In this document: piece by piece, positions 27,333-35,551 of the stretch
Position numbering within the stretch: the first letter of the stretch is position 1
Layout: each line of letters opens with the position of its first letter
DNA from: Flavobacteriaceae bacterium UBA4022
GTDB taxonomy: Bacteria > Bacteroidota > Bacteroidia > Flavobacteriales > Flavobacteriaceae
Direction: 5' to 3'
Length of the DNA: 64,000 nt
NCBI GenBank assembly: GCA_002384055.1
Contig: DGAU01000014.1
Location: 144,376-208,375 of the forward strand
Translations under genes and position numbers: made by a program
The notes under the pieces: generated by a model
Told to the model about the DNA's origin: nothing
Databases searched by the model: none
Seen by the model: only the letters and a program-made list of their open reading frames with translations

Positions 27333-27934
27333 GGCGTGTTTTCGTGCATCAATTGTTTTAAGCGATCTAGACCTTTTTGGGTCACAATACCACGCAAGTG
27401 GTAGGCCAAAAAGGACTCAACCAAATGGGTTTTGGGGAAGTCTGTAAGCGGAAAAATGCGGTCGTCTACAATGCCCGTCATGCCGACAAAGTAGATGCGG
27501 GCAACAAAATCTATATTGAGGTCATCTCGGTAGAGTCCAAGCTCCATGCCGCGACGGACATTTTGGACCGTAATGCTGTTGAGTCGCTCAAATTTTTTGA
27601 CTTGAAATTTTTCGAATAGTTCAGGGTAATATTTTTGCAGTTGAAATTGCGGCGATACGCGTTCGTTTTTGAGTTGAATCGAGACGAATTTTTTGATGGC
27701 GTATAGCTCTTCTATAGGATTGAGTTCTTGAGCGCAAATTTCGTTAATGCCTTTGGACACCTTATCAAAAAGGGAATTAACCACTTCGGAAACCAAACTC
27801 GATTTATTATTGTAGCTCGCGTAAATGGTTTTTTTGGACATGGACAATTCTCGGGCGATATCATCCATTGTCACGCTTTTGACCCCAAGGGTCAAAAACA
27901 GGTCAGTCGCTTTTTGTACAATCTTACATTTCAC
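27329..27934 (-). CDS. TetR/AcrR-family transcriptional regulator of the efflux operon
   Basis: One-component repressor with N-terminal helix-turn-helix (about residues 19-46, VTMDDIARELSMSKKTIYASYNNKSSL) and a ligand-sensing C-terminal helical domain; 201 residues from the GTG at 27934. An in-frame TTG at 27943 is part of a perfect -7 box (TACTTTTG, 27948-27941) and would lie upstream of the expected transcription start, so GTG is favoured and the message may be leaderless. The gene overlaps tolC by four bases. An inverted repeat over the -33 region suggests autorepression together with the pump genes. Confidence 0.88.
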   Translation of the reverse strand: MKCKIVQKATDLFLTLGVKSVTMDDIARELSMSKKTIYASYNNKSSLVSEVVNSLFDKVSKGINEICAQELNPIEELYAIKKFVSIQLKNERVSPQFQLQKYYPELFEKFQVKKFERLNSITVQNVRRGMELGLYRDDLNIDFVARIYFVGMTGIVDDRIFPLTDFPKTHLVESFLAYHLRGIVTQKGLDRLKQLMHENTP

Positions 27935-27940
27935 AGGGCG

Positions 27941-27969
27941 CAAAAGTAATTAGAAAACTTTGAATACAA
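27941..27969 (-). promoter_or_regulatory. Promoter of the tetR-tolC-adaptor-RND operon
   Basis: Minus strand: TTG (27969-27967), 18-base spacer, TACTTTTG (27948-27941). Both elements match the Bacteroidetes consensus TTG-N17-23-TAnnTTTG without mismatch. Expected start lies within a few bases of GTG 27934. Confidence 0.75.
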
Positions 27970-27980
27970 AAAAAGTTTCC
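27953..27980. promoter_or_regulatory. Candidate TetR operator (inverted repeat over the -33 box)
   Basis: AAACTTT (27955-27961) and AAAGTTT (27972-27978) form a perfect seven-base dyad with a ten-base spacer; extended outward one mismatch and one further pair (G27953-C27980). The dyad straddles the -33 element, so occupancy would block polymerase. Confidence 0.55.
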
Positions 27981-28066
27981 AAGGTTTCCTTACAATAAGT
28001 TTGAAATAGGCCAGGGTTTGGTAGGAGGTTTTTAGGTTATCACTTATTTTAGCCAAAAATTGACCG

Positions 28067-29041
28067 ATGAAGGAATTGATTTTTTATAAAGCGGCATTGG
28101 AGAGCGCTATGGAAAACCATCAGTGGCCCCATGATCCGCAGCAGCTCTATAGCCCCATTGCCTACATTTTGGGTATCGGGGGGAAACGCTTACGTCCTGT
28201 TTTGACGCTCATGACCTGCGATTGTTTTGGAGGGGCGCATCAAGACGCTATGCCTGCGGCCTTGGCGGTAGAGCTTTTTCATAATTTTTCATTGATTCAT
28301 GATGACATCATGGACCAAGCGCCTTTGCGCCGGGGCCAGATGACCGTGCATCATAAATGGGATCTTAATACCGGAATTCTTTCTGGAGATGCGCTATTGA
28401 TTTTGGCTTATCAGCATTTTGAAGCCTATGCGCCTGATGTGTTCATGGACTTGGCTAGGCTATTCAGTAAAACGGCTTTGGAGGTTTGTGAAGGCCAACA
28501 GTACGATATGGATTTTGAGACCAGGGCTGAGGTGGCTTTAGATCAATATCTAAAGATGATCGAATACAAAACAGCCGTCTTGGTTGGCGCGGCCATGAAG
28601 ATGGGGGCTATTGTCGCGGGAGCTTCTGACCAAGCGCAGCAAAGGATTTATGATTTTGGTCTCTCACTAGGGATGGCCTTTCAACTACAAGATGATTATT
28701 TGGATGCTTTTGGGGATCCCGAGCACTTTGGCAAACAGGCCGGCGGGGACATCCTTAGCGGAAAGAAAACGTATCTTTATTTGGCGGCGTTTTCCGCGGC
28801 ATCTGCCGATCAACGAACTGAATTGCTCGATCTTTTTCAAAATAAAACCTTGGCTAATGATACAAAAATTAGTCGGGTTCTTGACTTATTTGAGGCCACA
28901 GGAGCCCCTATTCAGGCCCAAAGAGCGATCAAACATTATACCCATGAGGCTTTTCAGCAACTCGACGCCATTGAGATGGCCCCGACCTACAAGGAGCAAC
29001 TGCGCGTTTTTGGGACTGCACTGATGGATCGCACGGTTTAA
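28067..29041 (+). CDS. Polyprenyl synthetase (trans-isoprenyl diphosphate synthase)
   Basis: Elongates allylic diphosphates with isopentenyl diphosphate, supplying farnesyl/geranylgeranyl or longer chains. Both Asp-rich motifs are present: the first, DDIMD, at 79-83 and the second, DDYLD, at 209-213, plus GGKRLRP at the IPP-binding site (38-44) and KTAVL around residue 165. The 324-residue length fits the short-chain class. Chain length cannot be fixed from sequence alone. Stand-alone gene between the efflux operon and sucA. A near-consensus -7 (TATTTTAG) lies in the upstream region. Confidence 0.93.
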   Translation: MKELIFYKAALESAMENHQWPHDPQQLYSPIAYILGIGGKRLRPVLTLMTCDCFGGAHQDAMPAALAVELFHNFSLIHDDIMDQAPLRRGQMTVHHKWDLNTGILSGDALLILAYQHFEAYAPDVFMDLARLFSKTALEVCEGQQYDMDFETRAEVALDQYLKMIEYKTAVLVGAAMKMGAIVAGASDQAQQRIYDFGLSLGMAFQLQDDYLDAFGDPEHFGKQAGGDILSGKKTYLYLAAFSAASADQRTELLDLFQNKTLANDTKISRVLDLFEATGAPIQAQRAIKHYTHEAFQQLDAIEMAPTYKEQLRVFGTALMDRTV

Positions 29042-29124
29042 ACCGCTGTAATTCGGACACTTTAATGCATTATTTTGACAAGATAATTATGCAGAATCCC
29101 TTCATGTATTTTCTTGATTTGTTG

Positions 29125-29132
29125 TATTTTTG
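29125..29132 (+). promoter_or_regulatory. -7 element upstream of sucA (TATTTTTG)
   Basis: Exact match to TAnnTTTG, 37 bases before the sucA ATG. No TTG at the expected -33 distance, so the promoter is only half supported. Confidence 0.45.
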
Positions 29133-29169
29133 TGATGTTAAATTATAACAACAGCAGGATTTCCAAACT

Positions 29170-31917
29170 ATGGATCGATTTTCATTTCTCAACGCGGTTC
29201 ACCCATCATTCATAGCCGAGCTTTATGACAAATACCTGCAATCCCCTGATCATATTGAGCCGAGCTGGCGTGCTTTTTTTCAAGGCTTCGATTTTGCCCT
29301 AGAACATGGTTCGCTCGAAGCATTGGGCATTGAAGGCGATTCAGGCCTGAACCCTCAAGTTTTAAAAGAATTTAGCGTTATTAAACTCATTGATGCTTAT
29401 CGTTCGCGCGGGCATTTATTTACCAAGACAAATCCTGTGCGCGAGCGCCGCAAGTATCTGCCAACGCTAGCACTCGAACATTTTGGCCTTTCTGCCGAAG
29501 ATTTGAACACAGAATTTGAAGCGGGCTCTATCCTTGGCTTAGGCAAAGTCACCCTCGGCAGCATTTGTCACCATTTGGATCAAATTTATTGCGACGCCAT
29601 TGGTATCGAATACATGTATATCCGAAACCCTGAGGAGATTCAGTGGATTCAAAATTGGCTCAATGTCAATGACAATCATCCAAAATTTTCGCCAGAACAA
29701 AAAAAACATATCCTGCACAAGCTTAATCAAGCCATTTCTTTTGAGAGTTTTTTGCATTCCAAATACGTGGGGCAAAAACGCTTCTCCATTGAGGGGGTAG
29801 ACGCCCTAATTCCTGGTTTAGACACGTTAATCGAACAAGGCGCAGAAATGGGGGTCGAACAATTTGTGGTGGGGATGGCCCATCGCGGACGATTGAACGT
29901 CTTGGCCAATATATTTGGCAAATCACCTGAAGCTATTTTTAGCGAATTTGACAGCAAAGAATACGAAGAAGATGACTTGTTTGATGGGGATGTGAAATAC
30001 CACATGGGCTGGACCAGCTTTCGCGAAACCAATTCTGGCAAAAAAATCCGCATGGATTTGGCACCCAACCCGTCGCACTTAGAAGCAGTGGACGCTGTAG
30101 TCGAAGGGATCGCTAGGGCAAAAATTGATCAAGTCCTTGGGGGTGATGACAAAAAAATTCTCCCCATATTGATTCATGGTGATGCAGCGATTGCTGGCCA
30201 AGGAGTCGTTTATGAAGTGATTCAGATGGCCCAACTCGACGGCTACAAAACCGGAGGGACCATTCATATCGTGGCCAATAACCAAGTCGGGTTCACGACC
30301 AATTATCTCGATGGGCGTTCATCGATTTATTGTACTGACATCGGAAAAGTGACTTTATCCCCTGTGCTACACGTCAATGCAGATAATGCCGAAGCCGTTT
30401 GTCACGCGTTTAAATTTGCCCTAGATTTTAGAATGCGTTATGGACGTGATGTCTTTATCGATGTCTTGGGTTACCGTAAATACGGACACAACGAAGGCGA
30501 CGAACCACGCTTTACCCAACCGACCTTATATAAGGCGATTGCCAAACAAAAACCCCCTCGCGATCTTTATGCCGCGCAATTGATCCATGAAGGAGTCATT
30601 GGCGCCGATCACGTTGTGGCCATAGAACAGCTATACAAGCAGTCTTTGGAGGACAATCTCATTGCCTCGCGTCAAAAAGACAAAACGGTGATCACCGAAA
30701 TTTTAGCTGATGATTGGAAGGAATATGTTTTGGGAGAGGCCGAAGATATTTTGCGCCCTGCCGACACCAAATTTCCTTTAGAAGTACTGGACAAGCTGGC
30801 TGAAGGCATCACCCAATTGCCCAAGGACCGGGTCTTTATCAAAAAAATAGAGCGGATTATTAAAGACCGCCATAGTCGCTATTTTGAGACCAACAATTTG
30901 GATTGGGCTATGGGCGAATTATTGGCCTATGCAAGCTTGATGGCCGAGGGATTTAATGTCCGAATCTCAGGTCAAGATGTCGAGCGCGGCACTTTCTCTC
31001 ATCGTCATGCGATTACTAAAACCGAAGATGACGCTGAGGAAATTAATTTACACAATAGATTAGGGCTCGAAGGTAAAATGTCCATATACAATTCCTTATT
31101 GTCCGAATATGCTGTCGTGGGATTTGACTATGGCTATGCCATGGCAGCCCCAAAGACCTTAACCATATGGGAGGCTCAGTTTGGTGACTTTTCAAACGGG
31201 GCGCAAATCATGTTGGATCAATATATTTCTGCGGCTGAAAGCAAGTGGAAAATTCAAAATGGACTCGTGATGCTTTTGCCTCATGGCTATGAAGGCCAGG
31301 GCTCCGAACACTCAAGCGCCCGAATGGAGCGCTATCTGCAGTTATGTTCCCGACACAATATGATTGTGGCCGATGTGACCACACCAGCGAATCTTTTCCA
31401 TCTGTTACGCCGACAACTCAAATGGAATTTTAGAAAACCATTGATTGTATTTACGCCCAAAAGTTTACTGCGTCACCCTCTGGTGGTTTCGTCCAAAGAA
31501 GAATTAGCCCATGGTCAATTTATGCCCGTAATGGATGATGGTCAGGTCGATAAATCGAAGGTGACTTCTGTTGTTTTTTGCACCGGAAAATTTTATTACG
31601 ATTTACTCGAGCGTCGCAGCGAAAATGGGCGCAACGATGTGGCCCTTGTGCGCCTGGAGCAATTGTTCCCATTACCCCAGAAAGAAATTAACGAAGTCAT
31701 TGCACAATACCCTAAGGCTACAGAATATGTCTGGGCCCAAGAAGAGCCTGCGAACATGGGCGCATGGGGCTTTATGCTGATGAATTTCACTCAAGTGAGT
31801 CTGCGTTTGGCCTCACGAAAAGTGCACAGTTCGCCAGCAGCAGGAAGCAGCGCACGCTCCAAGGCGCGCCACAAAAAAGTGTTAGACAGTGTGTTTGATG
31901 GACCAACCGCACCCTAA
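29170..31917 (+). CDS. sucA: 2-oxoglutarate dehydrogenase E1 component
   Basis: Thiamine-diphosphate-dependent decarboxylase of the TCA-cycle 2-oxoglutarate dehydrogenase complex. The 915 residues are near full family length, starting with the typical N-terminal segment (FLNAVHPSFIAELYDKYL) that binds E2. Core motifs include VGMAHRGRLNVLANI, GDAAIAGQGVVYEVIQMA and IVANNQVGFTT for TPP/metal binding, GHNEGDEPRFTQP, and the C-terminal LLPHGYEGQGSEHSSARMER. The E2 gene follows 12 bases downstream, forming sucAB. The E3 lipoamide dehydrogenase is not in the window. Confidence 0.97.
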   Translation: MDRFSFLNAVHPSFIAELYDKYLQSPDHIEPSWRAFFQGFDFALEHGSLEALGIEGDSGLNPQVLKEFSVIKLIDAYRSRGHLFTKTNPVRERRKYLPTLALEHFGLSAEDLNTEFEAGSILGLGKVTLGSICHHLDQIYCDAIGIEYMYIRNPEEIQWIQNWLNVNDNHPKFSPEQKKHILHKLNQAISFESFLHSKYVGQKRFSIEGVDALIPGLDTLIEQGAEMGVEQFVVGMAHRGRLNVLANIFGKSPEAIFSEFDSKEYEEDDLFDGDVKYHMGWTSFRETNSGKKIRMDLAPNPSHLEAVDAVVEGIARAKIDQVLGGDDKKILPILIHGDAAIAGQGVVYEVIQMAQLDGYKTGGTIHIVANNQVGFTTNYLDGRSSIYCTDIGKVTLSPVLHVNADNAEAVCHAFKFALDFRMRYGRDVFIDVLGYRKYGHNEGDEPRFTQPTLYKAIAKQKPPRDLYAAQLIHEGVIGADHVVAIEQLYKQSLEDNLIASRQKDKTVITEILADDWKEYVLGEAEDILRPADTKFPLEVLDKLAEGITQLPKDRVFIKKIERIIKDRHSRYFETNNLDWAMGELLAYASLMAEGFNVRISGQDVERGTFSHRHAITKTEDDAEEINLHNRLGLEGKMSIYNSLLSEYAVVGFDYGYAMAAPKTLTIWEAQFGDFSNGAQIMLDQYISAAESKWKIQNGLVMLLPHGYEGQGSEHSSARMERYLQLCSRHNMIVADVTTPANLFHLLRRQLKWNFRKPLIVFTPKSLLRHPLVVSSKEELAHGQFMPVMDDGQVDKSKVTSVVFCTGKFYYDLLERRSENGRNDVALVRLEQLFPLPQKEINEVIAQYPKATEYVWAQEEPANMGAWGFMLMNFTQVSLRLASRKVHSSPAAGSSARSKARHKKVLDSVFDGPTAP

Positions 31918-31929
31918 GAATATAGAGTT

Positions 31930-33129
31930 ATGCTAGAAATGAAAGTACCCTCACCCGGGGAATCGATTACCGAAGTAGAAATAGCCCAGTGGCTCGTCGC
32001 TGATGGCGATTATGTCGAAAAGGATCAAGCTATTGCCGAAGTCGATAGCGACAAGGCAACCCTAGAACTACCGGCTGAAGCCAGCGGGATCATTAGCTTC
32101 AAAGCTGAAGAAGGTGATGCGGTTGCTGTGGGGCAGGTGGTCTGCCTCATTGATACAGATGCCCCGCGGCCCGATGGAACTGCTACTCAAGAAGCTAAAG
32201 CGGCGCCAATAGCTGCTGCTGCGCCAAGACCAACAACCTCTGCGCCATCTTATGCTGCTGGAACGCCTTCTCCTGCGGCCAAAAAAATGATGGATGAGCG
32301 AGGATTGACCAGTACTGACGTCCAAGGCACCGGACGCGGTGGTCGTATTCTCAAAGAAGATGTGGTCAAAGGACCGCCATCTATGGGAAGTGCTCAAGAC
32401 CAAGACCGTGGATCATCACGACAAAAATTATCTATGCTGCGGCGTAAAGTTGCGGAAAGACTCGTGGCAGCTAAGAACCAAACAGCGATGCTGACTACGT
32501 TCAACGAAGTGGATATGAGTGCTATTTTTGCCTTGCGTTCGGCGCACAAAGACAGCTTTAAGGCCAAGCATGAAGTAGGTCTAGGGTTTATGTCTTTTTT
32601 CACTTTGGCGGTAGTCCGTGCGTTAGAGCTTTATCCTGATGTTAATTCTATGATCGATGGTGATTATAAAATCACTTACGATTACAAAGATATTTCGGTT
32701 GCGGTATCTGGCCCTAAGGGGCTTATGGTACCCGTAATTCGGCATGCAGAAAACCTCACATTTAGAGGGGTTGAATCAGAGATTAAGCGTCTGGCCATAA
32801 GAGCCCGTGATGGACAGATCACGGTAGACGAGATGACCGGCGGAACTTTTACTATTTCTAATGGAGGGGTCTTTGGCAGTATGTTATCGACACCGATCAT
32901 CAACCCTCCGCAATCGGGGATTCTCGGTATGCACAACATTGTGGAGCGCCCGGTAGTCAAAAACGGAGAAATCGTTGTGGCCCCGATCATGTATGTGGCA
33001 TTGAGTTATGACCACCGCATTATAGATGGACGCGAATCCGTGGGCTTCCTGGTAGCGGTAAAAGAAGCATTAGAAAACCCTGTCGACTTATTGATGGACG
33101 GAGACATCAACAAGGCTTTGGAATTATAA
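31930..33129 (+). CDS. sucB: Dihydrolipoyllysine-residue succinyltransferase (2-oxoglutarate dehydrogenase E2)
   Basis: Transfers succinyl groups to CoA and forms the complex core. One lipoyl domain at 1-77 with lipoylation site K42 (VDSDKATLEL), an Ala/Pro-rich linker, a peripheral-subunit-binding domain near 111-145 (SPAAKKMMDERGL, GTGRGGRILKEDV) and the catalytic domain with H362 and D366 in DHRIIDG. 399 residues is standard. Paired with sucA. A weak hairpin (33141-33160) without a T-run follows, so read-through into the TatD gene is possible. Confidence 0.96.
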   Translation: MLEMKVPSPGESITEVEIAQWLVADGDYVEKDQAIAEVDSDKATLELPAEASGIISFKAEEGDAVAVGQVVCLIDTDAPRPDGTATQEAKAAPIAAAAPRPTTSAPSYAAGTPSPAAKKMMDERGLTSTDVQGTGRGGRILKEDVVKGPPSMGSAQDQDRGSSRQKLSMLRRKVAERLVAAKNQTAMLTTFNEVDMSAIFALRSAHKDSFKAKHEVGLGFMSFFTLAVVRALELYPDVNSMIDGDYKITYDYKDISVAVSGPKGLMVPVIRHAENLTFRGVESEIKRLAIRARDGQITVDEMTGGTFTISNGGVFGSMLSTPIINPPQSGILGMHNIVERPVVKNGEIVVAPIMYVALSYDHRIIDGRESVGFLVAVKEALENPVDLLMDGDINKALEL

Positions 33130-33188
33130 TTTTTGAGGCTCCTCTAAGACCTTATAGAGGTTGACGCTGAGCAAATTTATATAAATGT

Positions 33189-33950
33189 ATGCTCACCGAC
33201 ACGCACACCCATTTATACAGTGAGGCTTTTGACCAGGATCGAGACCAGGTTATGTCTCGGGCATTGGCCCAAGGCGTGGATCGGTTTTTTATCCCGGCCA
33301 TCGATTCCCAGACCACGCAAGCCATGTACGAATTGGAGCGGACCTACCCCAGTCACGTTTCGTTAATGATGGGCCTGCACCCAACATCTGTTAAGGATGA
33401 TTTTGAAGCAGAATTGGCCCATGTGGCAGCGGAATTAGCCTCGCGCTCCTTTTGCGCTGTGGGAGAAATTGGCATTGATTTGTATTGGGACAAAAGCACA
33501 TTGGCCTACCAGCAAGAGGCTTTTCGCCGTCAGATTCAATGGGCAAAAGACTATAATTTGCCGATAGTGATCCATTGCCGTGATGCTTTTGACGAAATAT
33601 TTGCGATCTTAGAGACCGAATCAGGGCCTGAATTGCGCGGCATTTTCCATTGTTTTACCGGAACCATAGCGCAGGCAAAGAGAGCGATAGAATACAATAT
33701 GCTTTTAGGTATCGGTGGTGTGGTGACCTTCAAAAATGGTAAAATTGATCAGTTTTTGAACGAAATTCCGCTGTCACAGATTGTTTTGGAAACGGACAGC
33801 CCGTATTTGGCCCCTGCGCCCCATCGAGGCAAACGCAACGAAAGCAGTTACCTTGCCTTGATCGCACAGCGCGTGGCCGAAGTTTACGGTTGTCCTGTGG
33901 AAGAGATTGCCGCGGCTACTTCGCGTAATGCAAAAAACCTATTTGAATGA
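33189..33950 (+). CDS. TatD-family metal-dependent hydrolase
   Basis: Metallo-dependent TIM-barrel nuclease/hydrolase, 253 residues. Metal ligands are apparent in DTHTHLY (H6, H8), the glutamate of GEIGIDLYWD, HCRDAF, FHCFTG and ETDSPYLAP. Members have 3'-5' exonuclease or D-aminoacyl-tRNA deacylase activity, so the exact role is uncertain. Its stop overlaps the asparaginase start by four bases, indicating coupling. Confidence 0.92.
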   Translation: MLTDTHTHLYSEAFDQDRDQVMSRALAQGVDRFFIPAIDSQTTQAMYELERTYPSHVSLMMGLHPTSVKDDFEAELAHVAAELASRSFCAVGEIGIDLYWDKSTLAYQQEAFRRQIQWAKDYNLPIVIHCRDAFDEIFAILETESGPELRGIFHCFTGTIAQAKRAIEYNMLLGIGGVVTFKNGKIDQFLNEIPLSQIVLETDSPYLAPAPHRGKRNESSYLALIAQRVAEVYGCPVEEIAAATSRNAKNLFE

Positions 33951-34978
33951 TGAATGTGCCCAAAATCTTACTCATATATACCGGTGGAACCATCGGCATG
34001 ATCCGCGATTTTAATTCAGGAACATTGCGGTCATTTAATTTTGATGAATTGCTCAAGCACATTCCCGAGCTCAACCTTTTGGACTGCGCCATTGACACCA
34101 AAAGTCTCGACGCACCGATCGATAGTTCTAATATGACCCCAGCGGTATGGGTGTTATTGGCCCAGCTCGTAAATGAAAACTACGACCAATTTGACGGATT
34201 TGTGATTTTGCACGGCAGTGATACCATGTCCTACAGCGCATCTGCCCTTAGTTTTATGCTCGAGGGCTTGTCCAAGCCTGTTATTTTTACGGGGTCACAA
34301 TTGCCCATTGGTGATCTGCGTACTGATGCCAAAGAAAACCTTATTACCGCCATACAGATAGCGGCGATGCGGGAAGCAGACCAAATGCTCGTGCAAGAAG
34401 TCTGTGTGTACTTTGAATATAAGTTGTACCGTGGAAACCGCACGACAAAAATCAATGCTGAGCATTTTCAGGCCTTCGCCTCCTTTAATTATCCACCACT
34501 AGCCGAGAGCGGCGTTCACCTTACCGTGAATAAGCAATTGCTGCACCGGTCCGAGCAAAAGTCTTTGCGGGTACAAACAAATATGACCGCCCCCATTGCG
34601 CTGATTAAATTATTCCCTGGACTGACTCCAGAGGTCTTTGGGCACATGCTTCAAGCCCCTGGCGTGGCAGGAGTCGTGCTAGAAACTTTTGGAAGCGGTA
34701 ATGTTCCCAATACCCCATGGCTCATTGCGGCGCTTAAGGCCGTTATTGATAAAGGTATCCCCGTAGTGAGTGTGACCCAGTGTTCTGGAGGTAGTGTTAA
34801 AATGGGTATGTACGAAACCAGTGAGGACCTAGAGGCCATTGGCATCATCTCTGGTCATGACATCACCACAGAAGCGGCATTGGCCAAGATGTTATTTCTT
34901 CTGGGAGAGCACAAGCAGGGAGCCGAATTCAAAGAGGCTTTCGAAAAGCCCATGCGCGGTGAAATCACTAAAATTTAG
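33947..34978 (+). CDS. ansA: Type I (cytoplasmic) L-asparaginase
   Basis: Hydrolyses L-asparagine to aspartate and ammonia. The nucleophile Thr sits in IYTGGTIGM near the N-terminus, and the second conserved signature is VILHGSDTMSYSASALSFML. No signal peptide, so a cytoplasmic type I enzyme; 343 residues is typical. It is coupled to the TatD gene (ATGA overlap) and followed by tRNA-Ser. Confidence 0.94.
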   Translation: MMNVPKILLIYTGGTIGMIRDFNSGTLRSFNFDELLKHIPELNLLDCAIDTKSLDAPIDSSNMTPAVWVLLAQLVNENYDQFDGFVILHGSDTMSYSASALSFMLEGLSKPVIFTGSQLPIGDLRTDAKENLITAIQIAAMREADQMLVQEVCVYFEYKLYRGNRTTKINAEHFQAFASFNYPPLAESGVHLTVNKQLLHRSEQKSLRVQTNMTAPIALIKLFPGLTPEVFGHMLQAPGVAGVVLETFGSGNVPNTPWLIAALKAVIDKGIPVVSVTQCSGGSVKMGMYETSEDLEAIGIISGHDITTEAALAKMLFLLGEHKQGAEFKEAFEKPMRGEITKI

Positions 34979-35043
34979 TCCCGAAATATTTCAGTACCAC
35001 CGTTTTTTTTTGTTATTTGCCGCCCCGTTCGTGAGAGCGATTT

Positions 35044-35131
35044 AGAGAGGTGGCCGAGTGGTCGAAGGCGCACGCCTGGAAAGTGTGTATACGCCAAAAG
35101 CGTATCGAGGGTTCGAATCCCTTCCTCTCTG
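35044..35131 (+). tRNA. tRNA-Ser (anticodon GGA)
   Basis: Cloverleaf with acceptor stem AGAGAGG (35044-35050) paired to CCTCTCT (35124-35130), D-arm GCC/GGC, anticodon GGA at 35078-35080 within loop CTGGAAA, a long class II variable arm (TATACGC/GCGTAT), and T-loop TTCGAAT. The discriminator is G and CCA is not encoded, as is common in Bacteroidota. Confidence 0.97.
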
Positions 35132-35181
35132 CGAATGACCCTTAGGTATGCGTGCCAGGAGTTGTAAAAAAACTTTTTCTT

Positions 35182-35400
35182 CTATTGATTTCCATAACAG
35201 TAGAGATGCAATGGTATTAAAAGGAGACCACCTATGTATCGTTCATCAGCAGCCATTTTATCATGATTAAAGGCGGCAATTGCCCGTAAGCTTATTTTGG
35301 CCCCCTTTGGCGGTGTTGCTATAAAGGTTAAAACACATGAAATGGTCCGCTTAATAGGATTGCGTCCGTGTAGATCTAATAATTGTTTTGATAGGGCCAT
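35182..35400 (-). CDS. Possible small ORF or gene remnant beside tRNA-Ser, unknown
   Basis: A minus-strand frame open for 100 codons, from a TAG at 35485-35487 to the stop at 35182. The first ATG is at 35400 (72 residues, MALSKQLLDLHGRNPIKRT start); a GTG immediately precedes it. The reading stays open for a further 28 codons upstream without an ATG, which hints at a truncated or decayed gene rather than a chance frame. Composition is mixed, with no signal peptide or transmembrane segment. No family recognised and no SD-like signal seen. Could be non-coding. Confidence 0.25.
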   Translation of the reverse strand: MALSKQLLDLHGRNPIKRTISCVLTFIATPPKGAKISLRAIAAFNHDKMAADERYIGGLLLIPLHLYCYGNQ

Positions 35401-35473
35401 CACGCCTAAGTTCTGATCCCGAGAAACATAGTGATGACAACGAAATTCTGTGACAAAGACGCGGTAGATATTC

Positions 35474-35505
35474 TTGCAGATAAACTAAATAATTTTATAT
35501 CTTTA
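35474..35505 (+). promoter_or_regulatory. Promoter of the exbB-exbD cluster
   Basis: TTG at 35474-35476, 21-base spacer, TATCTTTA at 35498-35505 (one mismatch to TAnnTTTG). It lies 46 bases before the exbB ATG and would drive the exbB to exbD2 run. Confidence 0.6.
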
Positions 35506-35551
35506 GAACCTTAAATTAATAACTAATCATCAAACTTTTAAGTCGATAGCA

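Larger units (their letters stand above)
35132..35551. other. 420-base interval with no recognised gene, downstream of tRNA-Ser
   Basis: This stretch separates the tRNA from exbB. It holds a 100-codon open frame on the minus strand (see the next entry) and the exbB promoter near its right end. No integrase, att repeat of the tRNA 3' end, or stable RNA fold was recognised by eye. Confidence 0.6.

Noticed and set aside
27935..27943. TTG start for the TetR regulator
   Set aside because: The TTG is part of the perfect -7 box TACTTTTG and would not be transcribed from that promoter.
33141..33160. CCTCTA/TAGAGG hairpin after sucB as a terminator
   Set aside because: Only six pairs, an eight-base loop and no T-run.
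35132..35480. Stable RNA (RNase P, tmRNA or 6S) in the gene-poor interval
   Set aside because: No conserved core such as the RNase P or tmRNA ends was recognised on either strand.
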